Notes: generated from the sequence alone by a model not told the origin. 64,000 nucleotides of DNA from Litorivicinus lipolyticus (GCF_009650135.1 NZ_CP045871.1:1860001-1924000), one strand, 5' to 3'. Shown: positions 46,509-56,597, counted from the first letter of the stretch. Numbers and translations are program-made.

Positions 46509-47858
46509 TTATCGAGCGGACTGGGCCAGCAAATCCGTCAACTCGGATTCGTTCAGTGCGTCTTTGCTGACCTTTAAGTAGGCCACGGATCCGGCTGGAC
46601 TGACGGCGGCTTCGACCACGCCCGTAACCGCAGCCAACTTGGATTCCCAGGACTCGATTGAGAAGGTATTCAGGTCAATCGCAACAACCCGGGAGCGATG
46701 CCGTGGCGGCTCGGGAGTACGATACCGCAGGGCCAACCAAATACAACCGCCGAGCGCCAGAGCCGTAAATAACCCTGAGGGTCCGAGCACACTCAGCAGC
46801 GGCCCGCCGAGCAAGCCCCCGACAAAGGCACCGAAAAATTGGATGGTCGCGTACAGCCCGGTGGCGGTACCGCGATCGCGCACCGGCGCGGCCTTGGCCA
46901 ACAATGACGGCAAGGTCGCTTCAAGCAAGTTGAACCCGAAAAAGAACATCCCGCCGGCCAGCACAAACATCCAGTACTCGGTCAGCCCCAGCGCCAGCAG
47001 TGCAAAGCCGCCAATCAGCCCGGCGATGGCAAAGCGTTGGCCGCCAATCAGGCGGTGCTTGGCTTCGACCCAACCGGTTGCCAAAAACGCAGGCAGTGCA
47101 CCCAGCAGCATCACCACCACGTACAAACCGGTGTGATCGTCCGGCCCAATTCCGGCGCCGACCAACTGGGCCGGCAAAGCCAAAAACAGCGCCATCAGGA
47201 CCGCATGCAGCAGCCCCACCCCCAATACTGAGGATGCTACGCCGGGCGTGTGCCAAACGTCGCGCACGCGCTGGGCACTGAACACGGCACCCAAGGCACG
47301 CAGCGGCGCCGGACGCGGCAACAGGCACGATAGCAAAGCCGCTAACAATGCGAGCCCAGCGGTCAGCTCAAACAGCCCCGCCAAACCGCGCCACGGCATC
47401 AACGCCGGACCCAGCACCAGCGCGGCCAAAAAGGTCAATCCGATCGAAATGCCAATCACCGCCATCACCCGTGCCCGACGCTCTTCACCGGTTAAATCGA
47501 CGACCCAGGCTAGCAATGACGACGAAATCGCACCGGCACCCTGCAGGGCACGACCAAACACCAGTTCCAACATGCTGTCGGCCTGGGCACACCACCACGA
47601 GCCCAGTGCGAACACCAGCAAACCGATAAACACAATTTTAAAGCGCCCAATGCGATCCGACAGCTGGCCCAACGGGACTTGCAAGACCGCTTGGGTCAGC
47701 CCGTACACGCCAATCGCCAACCCCAACAGCAATGGCGAATACCCGGGCATCCCGACCGTGGCGAGCGCCAGCACAGGCAAAACGATGAACAGCCCCATCA
47801 TGCGCGATGCATAGAGGGCCAAAATAATGGCGATGGGCAAAACAGATATCCGCAGCAA
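46509..47858 (-). CDS. YajR-like MFS transporter with C-terminal YAM domain
   Basis: This 449-residue major facilitator has twelve helices. The motif A region is GQLSDRIGRFKIV. After the last helix a cytosolic ferredoxin-like YAM domain follows (about 385-449, VVAIDLNTFSIESWESKL...). This architecture is typical of E. coli YajR. Substrate unknown. The best start is TTG at 47858, which places the first helix normally. MFS-ssb-uvrA clustering, with uvrA divergent, is a known gammaproteobacterial arrangement. Confidence 0.9.
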   Translation of the reverse strand: MLRISVLPIAIILALYASRMMGLFIVLPVLALATVGMPGYSPLLLGLAIGVYGLTQAVLQVPLGQLSDRIGRFKIVFIGLLVFALGSWWCAQADSMLELVFGRALQGAGAISSSLLAWVVDLTGEERRARVMAVIGISIGLTFLAALVLGPALMPWRGLAGLFELTAGLALLAALLSCLLPRPAPLRALGAVFSAQRVRDVWHTPGVASSVLGVGLLHAVLMALFLALPAQLVGAGIGPDDHTGLYVVVMLLGALPAFLATGWVEAKHRLIGGQRFAIAGLIGGFALLALGLTEYWMFVLAGGMFFFGFNLLEATLPSLLAKAAPVRDRGTATGLYATIQFFGAFVGGLLGGPLLSVLGPSGLFTALALGGCIWLALRYRTPEPPRHRSRVVAIDLNTFSIESWESKLAAVTGVVEAAVSPAGSVAYLKVSKDALNESELTDLLAQSAR

Positions 47859-47958
47859 TGTTAACTAGGCGCACTCTACCGTAAAAAAGGTCAGTTCGGG
47901 GTATTTGGCAGCGCGGCGCGCGGCTATACTCCGTGGTTAACTCAACTAAGGTTTACGC

Positions 47959-50802
47959 GTGGAAAACATCCAAATTCGAGGCGCACGGACGCATAACCTC
48001 AAGAACGTTGATCTGGACATCCCCCGAGACAAACTTGTCGTCATCACCGGCCTATCCGGCTCGGGCAAGAGCTCATTGGCCTTTGACACCCTGTACGCCG
48101 AAGGCCAACGCCGCTACGTCGAATCGTTGAGCGCGTACGCGCGCCAGTTCCTGTCGATGATGAATAAGCCCGACGTCGACCACATCGAGGGCCTGTCACC
48201 GGCCATCTCGATTGAACAAAAATCGACCAGCCACAACCCGCGCTCTACCGTCGGCACGGTCACTGAAATTTACGACTACCTGCGTCTGCTGTACGCCCGC
48301 GCCGGCGAACCGCGCTGCCCGGATCACGACGTTGCGCTGTCCGCCCAGGCCGTCAGCGACATGGTCGACCAGACCTTGGCATTGCCGACGGACAGCAAGG
48401 TCATGGTGTTGGCACCGATCGTGCGCGATCGCAAGGGCGAGCACCTGCACGTGTTTGGCGACCTGCGCGCACGCGGGTTCATCCGCGTTCGAGTCGACGG
48501 CACCGTGTGTGACTTGGACGACGTGCCGGCGCTGGATAAAAAGTTCAAGCACACCATCGAGGCGGTCGTGGACCGGCTGAAAACCCGCGACGATCAACGC
48601 GCGCGTATCGCCGAGAGCTTGGAAACTGCGTTGGATTTGGCCGGCGGCATCGTCTACCTGGAATCCATGGAAGGCCAGTTCGAACCGATGCTATTTAGCA
48701 ACAAGTTCGCCTGCCCGCACTGCGGCTATTCGCTGAGCGAATTGGAACCGCGCTTGTTTAGTTTCAACAATCCTGCCGGCGCCTGTACCGAATGCGACGG
48801 CTTGGGTGTGCACCAGTTCTTCGACCCGGCACGCGTCGTGGTCGACGAAGACCTGACCTTGGCCCAGGGCGCAATCAAGGGCTGGGACCGTCGCAACTAC
48901 TATTACTTTCACCTGTTAAGTGGCGTCGCCGATCAATTCGGCTTTGACACCGACACGCCCTGGGTCGACTTGAGCGCCGACCAGCAAAGCAAAATCCTGT
49001 ACGGCACCGGCAAGGTCGAGGTCGACTTCAGCTACGTCAACGACCGCGGCACCCAAGTCCATAAAAAGCACCCGTTCGAGGGCATCCTCAACAACATCGA
49101 ACGCCGCTACCACGACACCGAAAGCCAACAGGCACGCGACGAGCTGGCCAAATTGATGGCGACTAAACCCTGTGGCGCCTGTGGCGGCAGCCGGCTGAAC
49201 AAGGCCGCCCGCCACGTCTGGGTCGGTGACAAGCGCCTGCCGGAAATAGTTGACTACCCAGTTGGCATCGCCTTTAACTACTTCAACGAGCTGAACCTGC
49301 CCGGTCACCGCGGCGAGATTGCCGCAAAAATCCTCAAAGAAATCCAAGATCGATTGGGCTTTTTGGTCAACGTCGGGCTGGACTATCTGAGCCTGTCGCG
49401 CAGCGCCGACACCCTGTCCGGCGGCGAAGCCCAGCGCATTCGCCTGGCCAGCCAAATTGGCGCGGGCCTGGTCGGCGTCATGTACGTATTGGACGAACCG
49501 TCGATTGGCCTGCACCAGCGCGACAACGAACGCCTGCTGGGCACGCTGACGCGGCTGCGTGATTTGGGCAACACCGTGATCGTGGTCGAGCACGACGAGG
49601 ACGCCATCCGCAGCGCCGACTACGTCATCGATATCGGTCCGGGGGCCGGCGTACACGGCGGCCAGGTGGTGTCCAAGGGCACCGCCGCCGAGGTCATTGC
49701 CGACCCCAACAGCCTGACCGGGCAATACCTGTCCGGTGCCAAACACATCGAAATGCCGCCACAGCGGCTGGCCCCGCCCGAGGACAAGTGGTTGAAGGTG
49801 TTGGGCGCCAGCGGCCACAACTTAAAAGACGTCGACTTGGAAATTCCCGTCGGCGTACTGACCTGTATTACCGGGGTCAGCGGCAGTGGCAAATCAACCC
49901 TGGTCAACCGGACGCTGATGCCGGCGGCGGCACGCGCCCTTAACGGCGCGCAGCTGATTGAACCGGCGGCGCACAAGGCAATCGAGGGGCTGGAGCACTT
50001 CGACAAGGTTATCGACATTAACCAGGCGCCCATTGGGCGCACGCCGCGGTCCAACCCGGCCACCTACACCGGCATTTTCACGCCCATCCGCGAGCTGTTC
50101 GCCGCCACCGAAGAGGCCCGCACACGCGGCTACAAGCCCGGCCGCTTCAGCTTTAACGTCAAGGGTGGGCGCTGTGAAGCCTGCCAAGGCGACGGCTTGA
50201 TTAAGGTCGAAATGCACTTCCTGCCCGACGTATACGTCGAGTGCGACAGCTGCCATGGCAAGCGCTACGATCGCGAAACGCTGGAAGTGCGCTACAAAAA
50301 CTCGAACATCAGTGAAGTGCTGCACATGACCATCGAGGACGCCTGCGAGTTCTTCAGCGCGGTGCCCCAGATCAGCCGCAAGTTACAAACGCTGCTGGAC
50401 GTTGGGCTTGGCTATGTTCGGCTGGGACAAAGCGCGACCACGCTGTCGGGCGGCGAAGCCCAGCGCGTCAAATTGGCCAAAGAGTTGTCGCGCCGCGATA
50501 CCGGGCGCACGCTGTATATCTTGGACGAGCCGACCACCGGTTTGCACTTCCATGACATCGAACAGCTGTTGAAAATGTTGCAGCGATTGAAAAACGCCGG
50601 CAACACCGTGGTCGTGATCGAACACAACTTGGACGTGGTCAAGACCGCGGACTGGGTCGTTGATTTAGGACCGGAAGGTGGCGATGGCGGCGGCATGATC
50701 GTTGCGACAGGCACGCCCGAAGCGGTCGCGGACAACCCTGCGAGCCACACCGGCGTGTTTTTGAAAGATGTATTGAAAGTCGCGAAGCGGGCTGTTGCTT
50801 AG
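47959..50802 (+). CDS. uvrA: UvrABC excinuclease subunit A
   Basis: This 947-residue damage-sensing ATPase of nucleotide excision repair has two ABC modules. Walker A motifs are [15 protein letters not shown] and [15 protein letters not shown]; signature motifs are [14 protein letters not shown] and [14 protein letters not shown]. Zinc-binding Cys pairs appear in [24 protein letters not shown] and [20 protein letters not shown] with [11 protein letters not shown]. The start is GTG at 47959 after AAGG. I see no CTG-N10-CAG LexA box upstream. It overlaps the rhodanese-like gene end by four bases. Confidence 0.97.
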   Translation: MENIQIRGARTHNLKNVDLDIPRDKLVVITGLSGSGKSSLAFDTLYAEGQRRYVESLSAYARQFLSMMNKPDVDHIEGLSPAISIEQKSTSHNPRSTVGTVTEIYDYLRLLYARAGEPRCPDHDVALSAQAVSDMVDQTLALPTDSKVMVLAPIVRDRKGEHLHVFGDLRARGFIRVRVDGTVCDLDDVPALDKKFKHTIEAVVDRLKTRDDQRARIAESLETALDLAGGIVYLESMEGQFEPMLFSNKFACPHCGYSLSELEPRLFSFNNPAGACTECDGLGVHQFFDPARVVVDEDLTLAQGAIKGWDRRNYYYFHLLSGVADQFGFDTDTPWVDLSADQQSKILYGTGKVEVDFSYVNDRGTQVHKKHPFEGILNNIERRYHDTESQQARDELAKLMATKPCGACGGSRLNKAARHVWVGDKRLPEIVDYPVGIAFNYFNELNLPGHRGEIAAKILKEIQDRLGFLVNVGLDYLSLSRSADTLSGGEAQRIRLASQIGAGLVGVMYVLDEPSIGLHQRDNERLLGTLTRLRDLGNTVIVVEHDEDAIRSADYVIDIGPGAGVHGGQVVSKGTAAEVIADPNSLTGQYLSGAKHIEMPPQRLAPPEDKWLKVLGASGHNLKDVDLEIPVGVLTCITGVSGSGKSTLVNRTLMPAAARALNGAQLIEPAAHKAIEGLEHFDKVIDINQAPIGRTPRSNPATYTGIFTPIRELFAATEEARTRGYKPGRFSFNVKGGRCEACQGDGLIKVEMHFLPDVYVECDSCHGKRYDRETLEVRYKNSNISEVLHMTIEDACEFFSAVPQISRKLQTLLDVGLGYVRLGQSATTLSGGEAQRVKLAKELSRRDTGRTLYILDEPTTGLHFHDIEQLLKMLQRLKNAGNTVVVIEHNLDVVKTADWVVDLGPEGGDGGGMIVATGTPEAVADNPASHTGVFLKDVLKVAKRAVA

Positions 50803-51350
50803 TCGACGTTGACCGCGAGGGGCTCGCTGGCAGCGACCGGCAGCCCCGCCGCCAACCAAGCATCGGTGCCATCGGCAAACCAAAACAGCGAGCGGTAACC
50901 TAACTCGGCCAAGTGCTGGGTGGCATTCCAACCCATCCAGCAGTCCTTGATGCAGTACACCACGATGGGGTGCCACAGACTGCCGCCGGTTAACCGACCC
51001 ACGGTTTCGCTGAGGTAGGCCTGCATGTCGTCTTCGGACACTCCAAAGCCCACATTCGGTGTCCACACCGAGCCGGGAATGTTTTGGCGCGGCGCGTGTT
51101 CCGGCCAGGTTCCGTCCAGTTCATCGTAGCGGCCTTCGGGGATCGACAACACATCCAACAGCAATGCACCCGCCCGCGCGAGCGCTTCAACCTCGAGCGC
51201 ACCGACACGCGTACCTCCCGGTACCGTCATCGGTGTTTCAGTGGTGTAGTGGTGGATGCGAAGCCCGGTGTCGGGATCGAAATCACTGTCAGCGGCCCGC
51301 GCGTTAAACGCCAGGCCCGCCATCAATGTCAATATTAACCAGTTGGTCAC
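50799..51350 (-). CDS. Exported rhodanese-like protein with CxxxCW motif
   Basis: This 183-residue secreted protein ([15 protein letters not shown]) resembles the PQQ-catabolism-associated CXXCW family: [31 protein letters not shown] and [23 protein letters not shown] with FADGTDAW. The rhodanese active loop would be CIKDCW. It is the second of two exported rhodaneses in an operon near sox. The start is GTG at 51350 overlapping the stop of the first (GTGA). A role in sulfane sulfur transfer in the periplasm is inferred from family and place. Confidence 0.82.
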   Translation of the reverse strand: MTNWLILTLMAGLAFNARAADSDFDPDTGLRIHHYTTETPMTVPGGTRVGALEVEALARAGALLLDVLSIPEGRYDELDGTWPEHAPRQNIPGSVWTPNVGFGVSEDDMQAYLSETVGRLTGGSLWHPIVVYCIKDCWMGWNATQHLAELGYRSLFWFADGTDAWLAAGLPVAASEPLAVNVD

Positions 51351-51988
51351 TTAGTCAATGCGCCCTCTACAGTCAGGCCCAGTGAAGTCCAAGCCTGCAT
51401 ACCACCGCGGTAGTATTTCAGCTTCTCGACCGGATAGCCAAGGGCGACCATGCTGTATTTGGCGCGTTTGAACATCGCCGGGGTTTGACCACACCAGTAT
51501 CCGTTGCAGTAACCGACGATGGTTTTGGCATTGTCAAAGTTCAAGCTGCCGTCATCGTTTTCTTCCACGCCAAACACTTCGGTCAGGTAAAACAGCGCAT
51601 CGTCTTTAATGTCTGCAAAGTTTTTGAAGGACACGTTGGTGGTGCACGGAATATGCAGATCTTCGTGCCAATTCTCAGTTCGGGTATCGACCACCAAAAT
51701 AGAGCTGTCGACACTGGCCTGTTCCATGTAGTCAATGAACTCCAGCTCGCCCAAGGTGTCGATGCCAGCGGACACAATCATCGGCTGTGGCATGCCCTGT
51801 CCGGTCTTGTTGTAGGCTTCGTGAACCTGATTGCCGGCGGTGGCATTACGCTCGATCACACAGGTCTTGTCACCCAACTCGACGGTGACTGAGGCCACAC
51901 CGCGTTTGATCATCGGGCCTTCAGCCAGGGTCGCGGTCGCAAAGGTCACGGCTAACAGTGCCGCGGTAAGGTGCTTTATTTTTTTCAT
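51347..51988 (-). CDS. Exported rhodanese-like protein
   Basis: This 213-residue protein has a signal peptide (LTAALLAVTFATATLA) and a rhodanese domain: ILVVDTRTENWHEDLHIPCTTN, then the loop IVGYCNGYWCGQTPAM and LKYYRGGMQAWTSLGL. The active Cys would be in YCNGYWC, a wider Cys pair than usual. It is upstream of the second rhodanese and divergent from the hydrolase-soxW pair across an 83-base spacer that carries a motif shared with soxC. A thiosulfate- or sulfane-sulfur-handling role is likely but not proven. Confidence 0.82.
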   Translation of the reverse strand: MKKIKHLTAALLAVTFATATLAEGPMIKRGVASVTVELGDKTCVIERNATAGNQVHEAYNKTGQGMPQPMIVSAGIDTLGELEFIDYMEQASVDSSILVVDTRTENWHEDLHIPCTTNVSFKNFADIKDDALFYLTEVFGVEENDDGSLNFDNAKTIVGYCNGYWCGQTPAMFKRAKYSMVALGYPVEKLKYYRGGMQAWTSLGLTVEGALTK

Positions 51989-52022
51989 GATGGTTTTCTC
52001 CTAAACTCCAATGGAAATCTAA

Positions 52023-52044
52023 ATGCCTTTAAGGCATAACGATA
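52023..52044. promoter_or_regulatory. Palindrome and motif shared with the soxC promoter
   Basis: ATGCCTTTAAGGCAT (52023-52037) is a perfect palindrome around one base. It overlaps GGCATAACGATA (52033-52044), which recurs on the minus strand at 59710-59721 before soxC. A further TATAACGA lies at 52056-52063. The spacer serves two divergent operons, so this may be an operator. Confidence 0.5.
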
Positions 52045-52071
52045 GCTACAATTAGTATAACGAGGTTTTTT

Positions 52072-52929
52072 ATGCGCGTTTCCCCATCGCTGTTATCGCT
52101 CGCGCTAACGGCAGCCCCCGCAATGGCCCAAACCGAGGTCACCACCGCCGGCTTGTTTGCCGACCATTACCCCGGTGACGGCACCACCGCGGTACTGGTG
52201 CTACATGGCACCCTGGCCCACAAGCGGATGGAGATTATAGCGACCATAGCGACATTGCTAAATGACGACTACGACCTGCCGGTGGTGGCGCCGAATTTGA
52301 GCCTGTCATCGCCCGCGCGAACCAGCATGGTCGACTGCGCACAAACCCATGATCACCGCGACAGCGATGCACCGCGCGAAGTCGCCACATGGATTGACTG
52401 GATGCAGCAACAGGGCTACGACAACATCATCGTTGCCGCCCACAGTCGCGGCGGCGCGCAACTCTCGACGTATTTAGCTGACACTCCCGCGGACGTGGTC
52501 TCGGCAGCTGTACTGGTGGCCCCGGCGACCTACAATGCCGAGTACGCCGCCGACAGCTACCTAAACGCCACGGGGCAACCCTTGGCGTCGGTCATGCAGC
52601 GCGCCGGTGCACTGGCGCCGGACAGCCTGATGGACGTCCCACGCTTCGTCTATTGCGATGATGCCACCGTCAGCGCCGGCGCCTTCATCGACTACTATAC
52701 GCCGCGTCCGACCTTCGATACGCCGACCAACTTACAAAATGTGACGCTGCCGACGGTTGTGGTGATGGGAAGCGATGACACTGTGGTGGCCGACCTCCCC
52801 GATCGTCTGGCGGCAACCAACTTAGGCGATAACGTCCGCGTGGAAACCATCGACGGCGCCGACCACTTTTTCCGAGACCTGTATGCCGATGACATTGCGA
52901 CATTTATTGCTGAGCACGCTGGTCTTTAG
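52072..52929 (+). CDS. Exported alpha/beta hydrolase
   Basis: This 285-residue protein has a signal peptide ending AAPAMAQ. An alpha/beta-hydrolase fold follows with an oxyanion region VLVLHGTLAHKRMEI, nucleophile Ser in VAAHSRGGAQLS, acid in VVMGSDDTVVADL and His in IDGADHFFRDLY. The substrate is unknown. Its 3' end overlaps the soxW-like gene by 47 bases in another frame. Members of this type occur beside sox-associated genes, but a role there is not established. Confidence 0.82.
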   Translation: MRVSPSLLSLALTAAPAMAQTEVTTAGLFADHYPGDGTTAVLVLHGTLAHKRMEIIATIATLLNDDYDLPVVAPNLSLSSPARTSMVDCAQTHDHRDSDAPREVATWIDWMQQQGYDNIIVAAHSRGGAQLSTYLADTPADVVSAAVLVAPATYNAEYAADSYLNATGQPLASVMQRAGALAPDSLMDVPRFVYCDDATVSAGAFIDYYTPRPTFDTPTNLQNVTLPTVVVMGSDDTVVADLPDRLAATNLGDNVRVETIDGADHFFRDLYADDIATFIAEHAGL

Positions 52930-53311
52930 CGCCAGCCTCGCCGCGCAAGACTTTAGCCAGTCCGCACAACCCGCGCTGGTGTTTGTGACCCAGTCCAACT
53001 GCCGCTTTTGCGTGCGCTTGGACCGTCAGGTCCTGAGCCCTCTTAAGGCCAGTGGCTTGTTCAATCAGGGCGTGACCTTCGTCGAGGTCAGTTTAGATGC
53101 CGGCGAGTTTGTCACCGACCATGACGGCCTGCGCGTAGAAGGCCAGGCATTCGCCGCGCGCTACGGGGCCTTTGGCACGCCAACTTTGTTGTTTCTAGAT
53201 GCCCAAGGCGTCATTCAGGGGGAGCCGTGGTTCGGTGTCCCCGACGCCTTGGATTTCTATGGAGCAAAAATCGAAGGCGCCGTGGCTAACCTAAAGGGCC
53301 TTACGAACTAA
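52883..53311 (+). CDS. soxW: SoxW-like exported thioredoxin
   Basis: This 142-residue protein has a signal peptide (LLLSTLVFSASLAAQ) and a thioredoxin fold with CxxC in TQSNCRFCVRLD and cis-Pro in FGTPTLLFLDAQG. It is like SoxW, which with SoxV keeps SoxY or cytochrome Cys reduced. SoxV is not in the window. The start is ATG at 52883, or the ATG six bases later; both lie within the preceding hydrolase gene. Its stop overlaps that of soxB by 11 bases, convergent. Confidence 0.82.
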   Translation: MPMTLRHLLLSTLVFSASLAAQDFSQSAQPALVFVTQSNCRFCVRLDRQVLSPLKASGLFNQGVTFVEVSLDAGEFVTDHDGLRVEGQAFAARYGAFGTPTLLFLDAQGVIQGEPWFGVPDALDFYGAKIEGAVANLKGLTN

Positions 53312-55049
53312 GGCCCGGATTGGTTTTGATACCGACGATTTTCGGCGTATTCAGCTTGTTCACACGGACCGTGTCTTGGGCCCGCAAGTACTCTGCGGTG
53401 ACCTCGGAAATATCCGGGCCCGGCGCCTGCGAGCCAACCGTCGCCCACCCCGCCACCTTGTAAGACTTGCTCGCTTCGATCAGCGTGCCATCGTCCAAAC
53501 GCATCTCGGTGATGCGGCTACCCATACCGGCCAGCGGATTAATGGTGTAATCCAAACCGCCGACACGCACCATGTCGCCACCCTGTTGGTAATACGGATC
53601 TTCGTTGAACAGGTTGTCCGCGACGTCCTCCAAAATCAGCTTCAGCTCTTCGCCGCTCATGTCCCGAGCATAGGTTTCGCCATAAGTGATCGCGGTCTGG
53701 TCCAGCACATTTTCCATGGTGATGGCGTCGCCCGCCAACACCGAGGTGCCCCAGCGGAAGCCCGGTGACAGCGAAATCTGGGCGTTTAAGACCTGTCGTA
53801 AGCCATCGCAGATGACCTGATCGAAGGTGCCGTTAAAGTTGCCACGCCGGTATAGCGTTTCATCCGCGACCGCCAACTCTTCTTGGAGCTTGCCCAAATA
53901 GGGCGCACGTTCGCGGGTAATCAGCGCGGTCATGGCCGCATCCGGCTCGATGATGTTCGAGAACACCGGAATCAAGCGGTGCTTATAGCCGACCATGCCC
54001 TGTTCGGACAGCTCCAAGTCCATGACCGCCAGGTACTTGCCGTTGGAGCCGGCGTTGGTGACCAGAGTTTTGCCCCCCGGGTTGGCGATTTCAAGCGGTG
54101 CGGGTACCGCGTCGTGGGTGTGCCCCCCGAAAATAACGTCAATGCCACTAACGCGGCTGGCCATTTTGACGTCGACGTCCATGCCATTGTGCGACAACAC
54201 CACCACCGCGTGCGGCTTATGCTCGGCACGGACCTGGTCAACCAGTTCTTGCATGTCGTCATCGCGAATACCAAAGGTCCAATCCGGGATGAAGCGCGAC
54301 GGGTTGGCGATGGGCGTATAGGGGAATGCCTGGCCAATAACCGCGACCCGGTAGCCGCCCATTTCCTTGATCACATAGGGCTTAAACGCGTGACCGGTGT
54401 CTTCGTCAAAGACCGGCGCGTCATCAAAAATTGCCTCGTCCGTGACCTTGACGTTTTGGGCCACAAAGTCACCATTGAAGGCCTCAATATTGGCCAGGAT
54501 TTCGTCGTCCTGGTAGGTGAATTCCCAATGCCCCGTCATGACGTCGACGCCCAGGTCGTTACAGGCACGCACCATGTCCATGCCACGCGTCCACAGCGAC
54601 GTGCCGCTGCCCTGCCAGGTGTCACCACCGTCCATCAGCAAGGTTTTGTCCTCGCCGTAGCTGCCGCGCAAGGCATTGACCAGCGTCTTCAAGTGGGCGA
54701 AACCACCAACACGGCCAAAGCGGCGTGCGGCTTCGTCAAAACCCAAGTAGGTAAAGGCGTGCGCCTCGGGCGTGCCAGCTTTGATCCCAAAGGCATCCAG
54801 CAAAGCGTTGCCAACCAAGTGCGGCGCGCGCCCGTAGGCGCCGTGCAGGCCCAAGTTTACATTCGGTTCGCGAAAGTAAATCGGGTTCAACTGGGCGTGG
54901 CAGTCCGTGATGTGCATCAAACGAACCTGGCCGAACGGCGCAGTGTCAAACAATGCCTTTTGGGCAGCAGCGGCATTACCAATCGGCAGCGCGCCACCGG
55001 CGGCGGCCAAGGCCATCAAACGGCCAAATTCACGACGGTCCATGCTCAT
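53301..55049 (-). CDS. soxB: Thiosulfohydrolase SoxB
   Basis: This 582-residue periplasmic di-manganese enzyme hydrolyses sulfate off thiocysteine sulfonate on SoxY. A Tat signal begins MDRREFGRLMALAAAGG. Metal and active-site motifs are MHITDCHAQLNP, LMDGGDTWQGS, TGHWEFTYQD, VLSHNGMDVDVKMA and IFGGHTHDAVP. AGGAG lies seven bases before the ATG at 55049, which decides the start. It ends the soxCDXYZAKB cluster. Confidence 0.96.
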   Translation of the reverse strand: MSMDRREFGRLMALAAAGGALPIGNAAAAQKALFDTAPFGQVRLMHITDCHAQLNPIYFREPNVNLGLHGAYGRAPHLVGNALLDAFGIKAGTPEAHAFTYLGFDEAARRFGRVGGFAHLKTLVNALRGSYGEDKTLLMDGGDTWQGSGTSLWTRGMDMVRACNDLGVDVMTGHWEFTYQDDEILANIEAFNGDFVAQNVKVTDEAIFDDAPVFDEDTGHAFKPYVIKEMGGYRVAVIGQAFPYTPIANPSRFIPDWTFGIRDDDMQELVDQVRAEHKPHAVVVLSHNGMDVDVKMASRVSGIDVIFGGHTHDAVPAPLEIANPGGKTLVTNAGSNGKYLAVMDLELSEQGMVGYKHRLIPVFSNIIEPDAAMTALITRERAPYLGKLQEELAVADETLYRRGNFNGTFDQVICDGLRQVLNAQISLSPGFRWGTSVLAGDAITMENVLDQTAITYGETYARDMSGEELKLILEDVADNLFNEDPYYQQGGDMVRVGGLDYTINPLAGMGSRITEMRLDDGTLIEASKSYKVAGWATVGSQAPGPDISEVTAEYLRAQDTVRVNKLNTPKIVGIKTNPGLSS

Positions 55050-55119
55050 GGACAGACTCCTACAAAATAAGTGGGGGATAAAAAAGGGTGGCCGAAGCCA
55101 CCCTTGAAAGGACTGCGCG

Positions 55120-55428
55120 TTACCTAGGTACGCGCATTTTCCAGTTTTGGTCTTCGTTCTCGGCCTGGAAGACCGAAGCCTCGGCCCAGTAAAGGGCCTT
55201 GCTGGCCAAACCCTTAGCTTCGTCAGCCTTGCCAGCTTCCTTAGCGGCCTGAGCCTTCTTAATGGCTGGGGCGGTGATGGTCCACTCGTAGCCCATTGCC
55301 TTGGCCTTGCTGTTGGCCGCACTCGCTTTTTCAAGCATCGCGTCAACACTCATGCCATGCGATCCGGCTTGGGCCGTCGCCGCCGCCAACATCACGCCGG
55401 CTAGCATCCATCCTTTGACTAATTTCAT
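55120..55428 (-). CDS. soxK: SoxXA-binding protein SoxK
   Basis: This 102-residue exported helical protein has a signal peptide (MLAGVMLAAATAQA) and the conserved pattern MGYEWTITAPAIKKAQAAKEAGKADEAKGLA... ending QAENEDQNWKMR. It matches SoxK (SAXB), a small subunit that binds SoxXA and increases its activity. It lies between soxA and soxB, where the family is usually found, nine bases after soxA. Confidence 0.85.
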   Translation of the reverse strand: MKLVKGWMLAGVMLAAATAQAGSHGMSVDAMLEKASAANSKAKAMGYEWTITAPAIKKAQAAKEAGKADEAKGLASKALYWAEASVFQAENEDQNWKMRVPR

Positions 55429-55437
55429 GGGATTTCC

Positions 55438-56265
55438 TTATTTGCGGGCGCCGGGGCCGTTGAATTCCAAGCCGTTGCTCATGTAGGTCAAGAAATACTC
55501 TAGGTTCGAATACTCCGGTCCCTGTGCCTTCAAAGGCTTAGCGCGAACGTTGGTATTACAGCCACCAAAGCGGCGGTGCAAGGTGCCCATCGCCTGCCAC
55601 TTGGAGCGGTACACAGGCCAGTGACTGGCGTGACCAAACGCAGGTGACATCGTGTCCGCACGGGCATTCAGACCGGCGCCATACATATGGCAATCCGAGC
55701 ACGAAAAGTTCAGCTGACCACGCTTGGTGTAGAACATTTCTTTGCCAGATTCATAGGCCGCCAAAGCGCCCGCATCATCCGCCGGAATCACCGTATTGAT
55801 GACTTGGCCGCGTGACTCGTAGCTCATGTAGGCCGACAAGGCAGCAATTTTGCCCTTCTTCCAACCCCATGCTTTTTCGCCATTGGCGGTCCGGCACTCA
55901 TTAATCGCCCGTTCCATGGTCACCACCATGTCGCGATCACCATCCCAGTACGGGTAGTTTTCACGCTGCGCCGGGCTGTCAAAGCAGTCGGCAAACGACT
56001 TACCGTTGGCAAAGGCCGTGTTGTACAGCTCTTCACCGGCTTCGATTTCAGGCTCGTACGGAGGAAATTCTTCAATCGCTTCCCACTGTTCACGGGCGCC
56101 CGGCAAAATCGAATAAACCCCGTTAATGAAATCGCCCTCGGCGACTTGTGAGAAACGCGACTCGTAAAACTTCTGAAACGCTTTCTGATCCGCTTCAGGG
56201 CTCGCAACCGCGGCCCCTGAAACAGCGACGCTCAACGCAAGTGTTAATCGGGTGAGTGTTGTCAT
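55438..56265 (-). CDS. soxA: SoxA, monoheme thiosulfate-conjugating cytochrome
   Basis: This 275-residue c-type cytochrome of the SoxAX complex conjugates thiosulfate to the SoxY cysteine. One heme site remains, FSCSDCHMYGAG; the first site of diheme SoxA is reduced to ADCFDSP and has lost CxxCH. The active-site Cys is in RRFGGCNTN. A signal peptide (LTLALSVAVSGAAVA) is present. It follows soxZ by 23 bases. Confidence 0.95.
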   Translation of the reverse strand: MTTLTRLTLALSVAVSGAAVASPEADQKAFQKFYESRFSQVAEGDFINGVYSILPGAREQWEAIEEFPPYEPEIEAGEELYNTAFANGKSFADCFDSPAQRENYPYWDGDRDMVVTMERAINECRTANGEKAWGWKKGKIAALSAYMSYESRGQVINTVIPADDAGALAAYESGKEMFYTKRGQLNFSCSDCHMYGAGLNARADTMSPAFGHASHWPVYRSKWQAMGTLHRRFGGCNTNVRAKPLKAQGPEYSNLEYFLTYMSNGLEFNGPGARK

Positions 56266-56288
56266 TGTTATGCCACCTCCCAGTAGAC

Positions 56289-56597
56289 TTATTTGACCGT
56301 GATGTCGGCGCTATCGGTGGCACCCGTGTTGTCCGACCACGCGATGGTCAGTGCGCCACCTTTTTCACCTGGGTATGCAAAGGCCAGGTAAGGGTCTTTA
56401 GACACCGAGCTATTAAACTCAGCGCTAAACACCATCGTCCCGCCCGACATTGCCGTGACGTTTTGAATGAAGTGCGGGGGAATTGCGTTGCCGTCTTTGT
56501 CTTTGCGCAGCCCAGTTTCCATCGGGTGCTTCATCAACACTTTAACGTCGACCATGCCATTTTTAGCTTTGGCTTTGCCTCGGATTGTTTTCGCCAT
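56289..56597 (-). CDS. soxZ: SoxZ, partner of the sulfur carrier
   Basis: This 102-residue protein forms a heterodimer with SoxY. It begins TIRGKAKAKNGMVDVKVLMKHPMETGL and has IPPHFIQNVTAMSGGTMVFSAEF, as is usual for SoxZ. It has no signal peptide and is exported with SoxY. It follows soxY by 13 bases. Confidence 0.95.
   Translation of the reverse strand: MAKTIRGKAKAKNGMVDVKVLMKHPMETGLRKDKDGNAIPPHFIQNVTAMSGGTMVFSAEFNSSVSKDPYLAFAYPGEKGGALTIAWSDNTGATDSADITVK

Noticed and set aside
47859..47958. LexA box before uvrA
   Set aside because: No CTG-N10-CAG sequence is present in the spacer between the MFS gene and uvrA.
53883..55070. 395-codon plus-strand frame opposite soxB
   Set aside because: It mirrors soxB codons with a composition rich in Val, Gln, His and Arg. 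It has no ribosome site and no recognisable domain.
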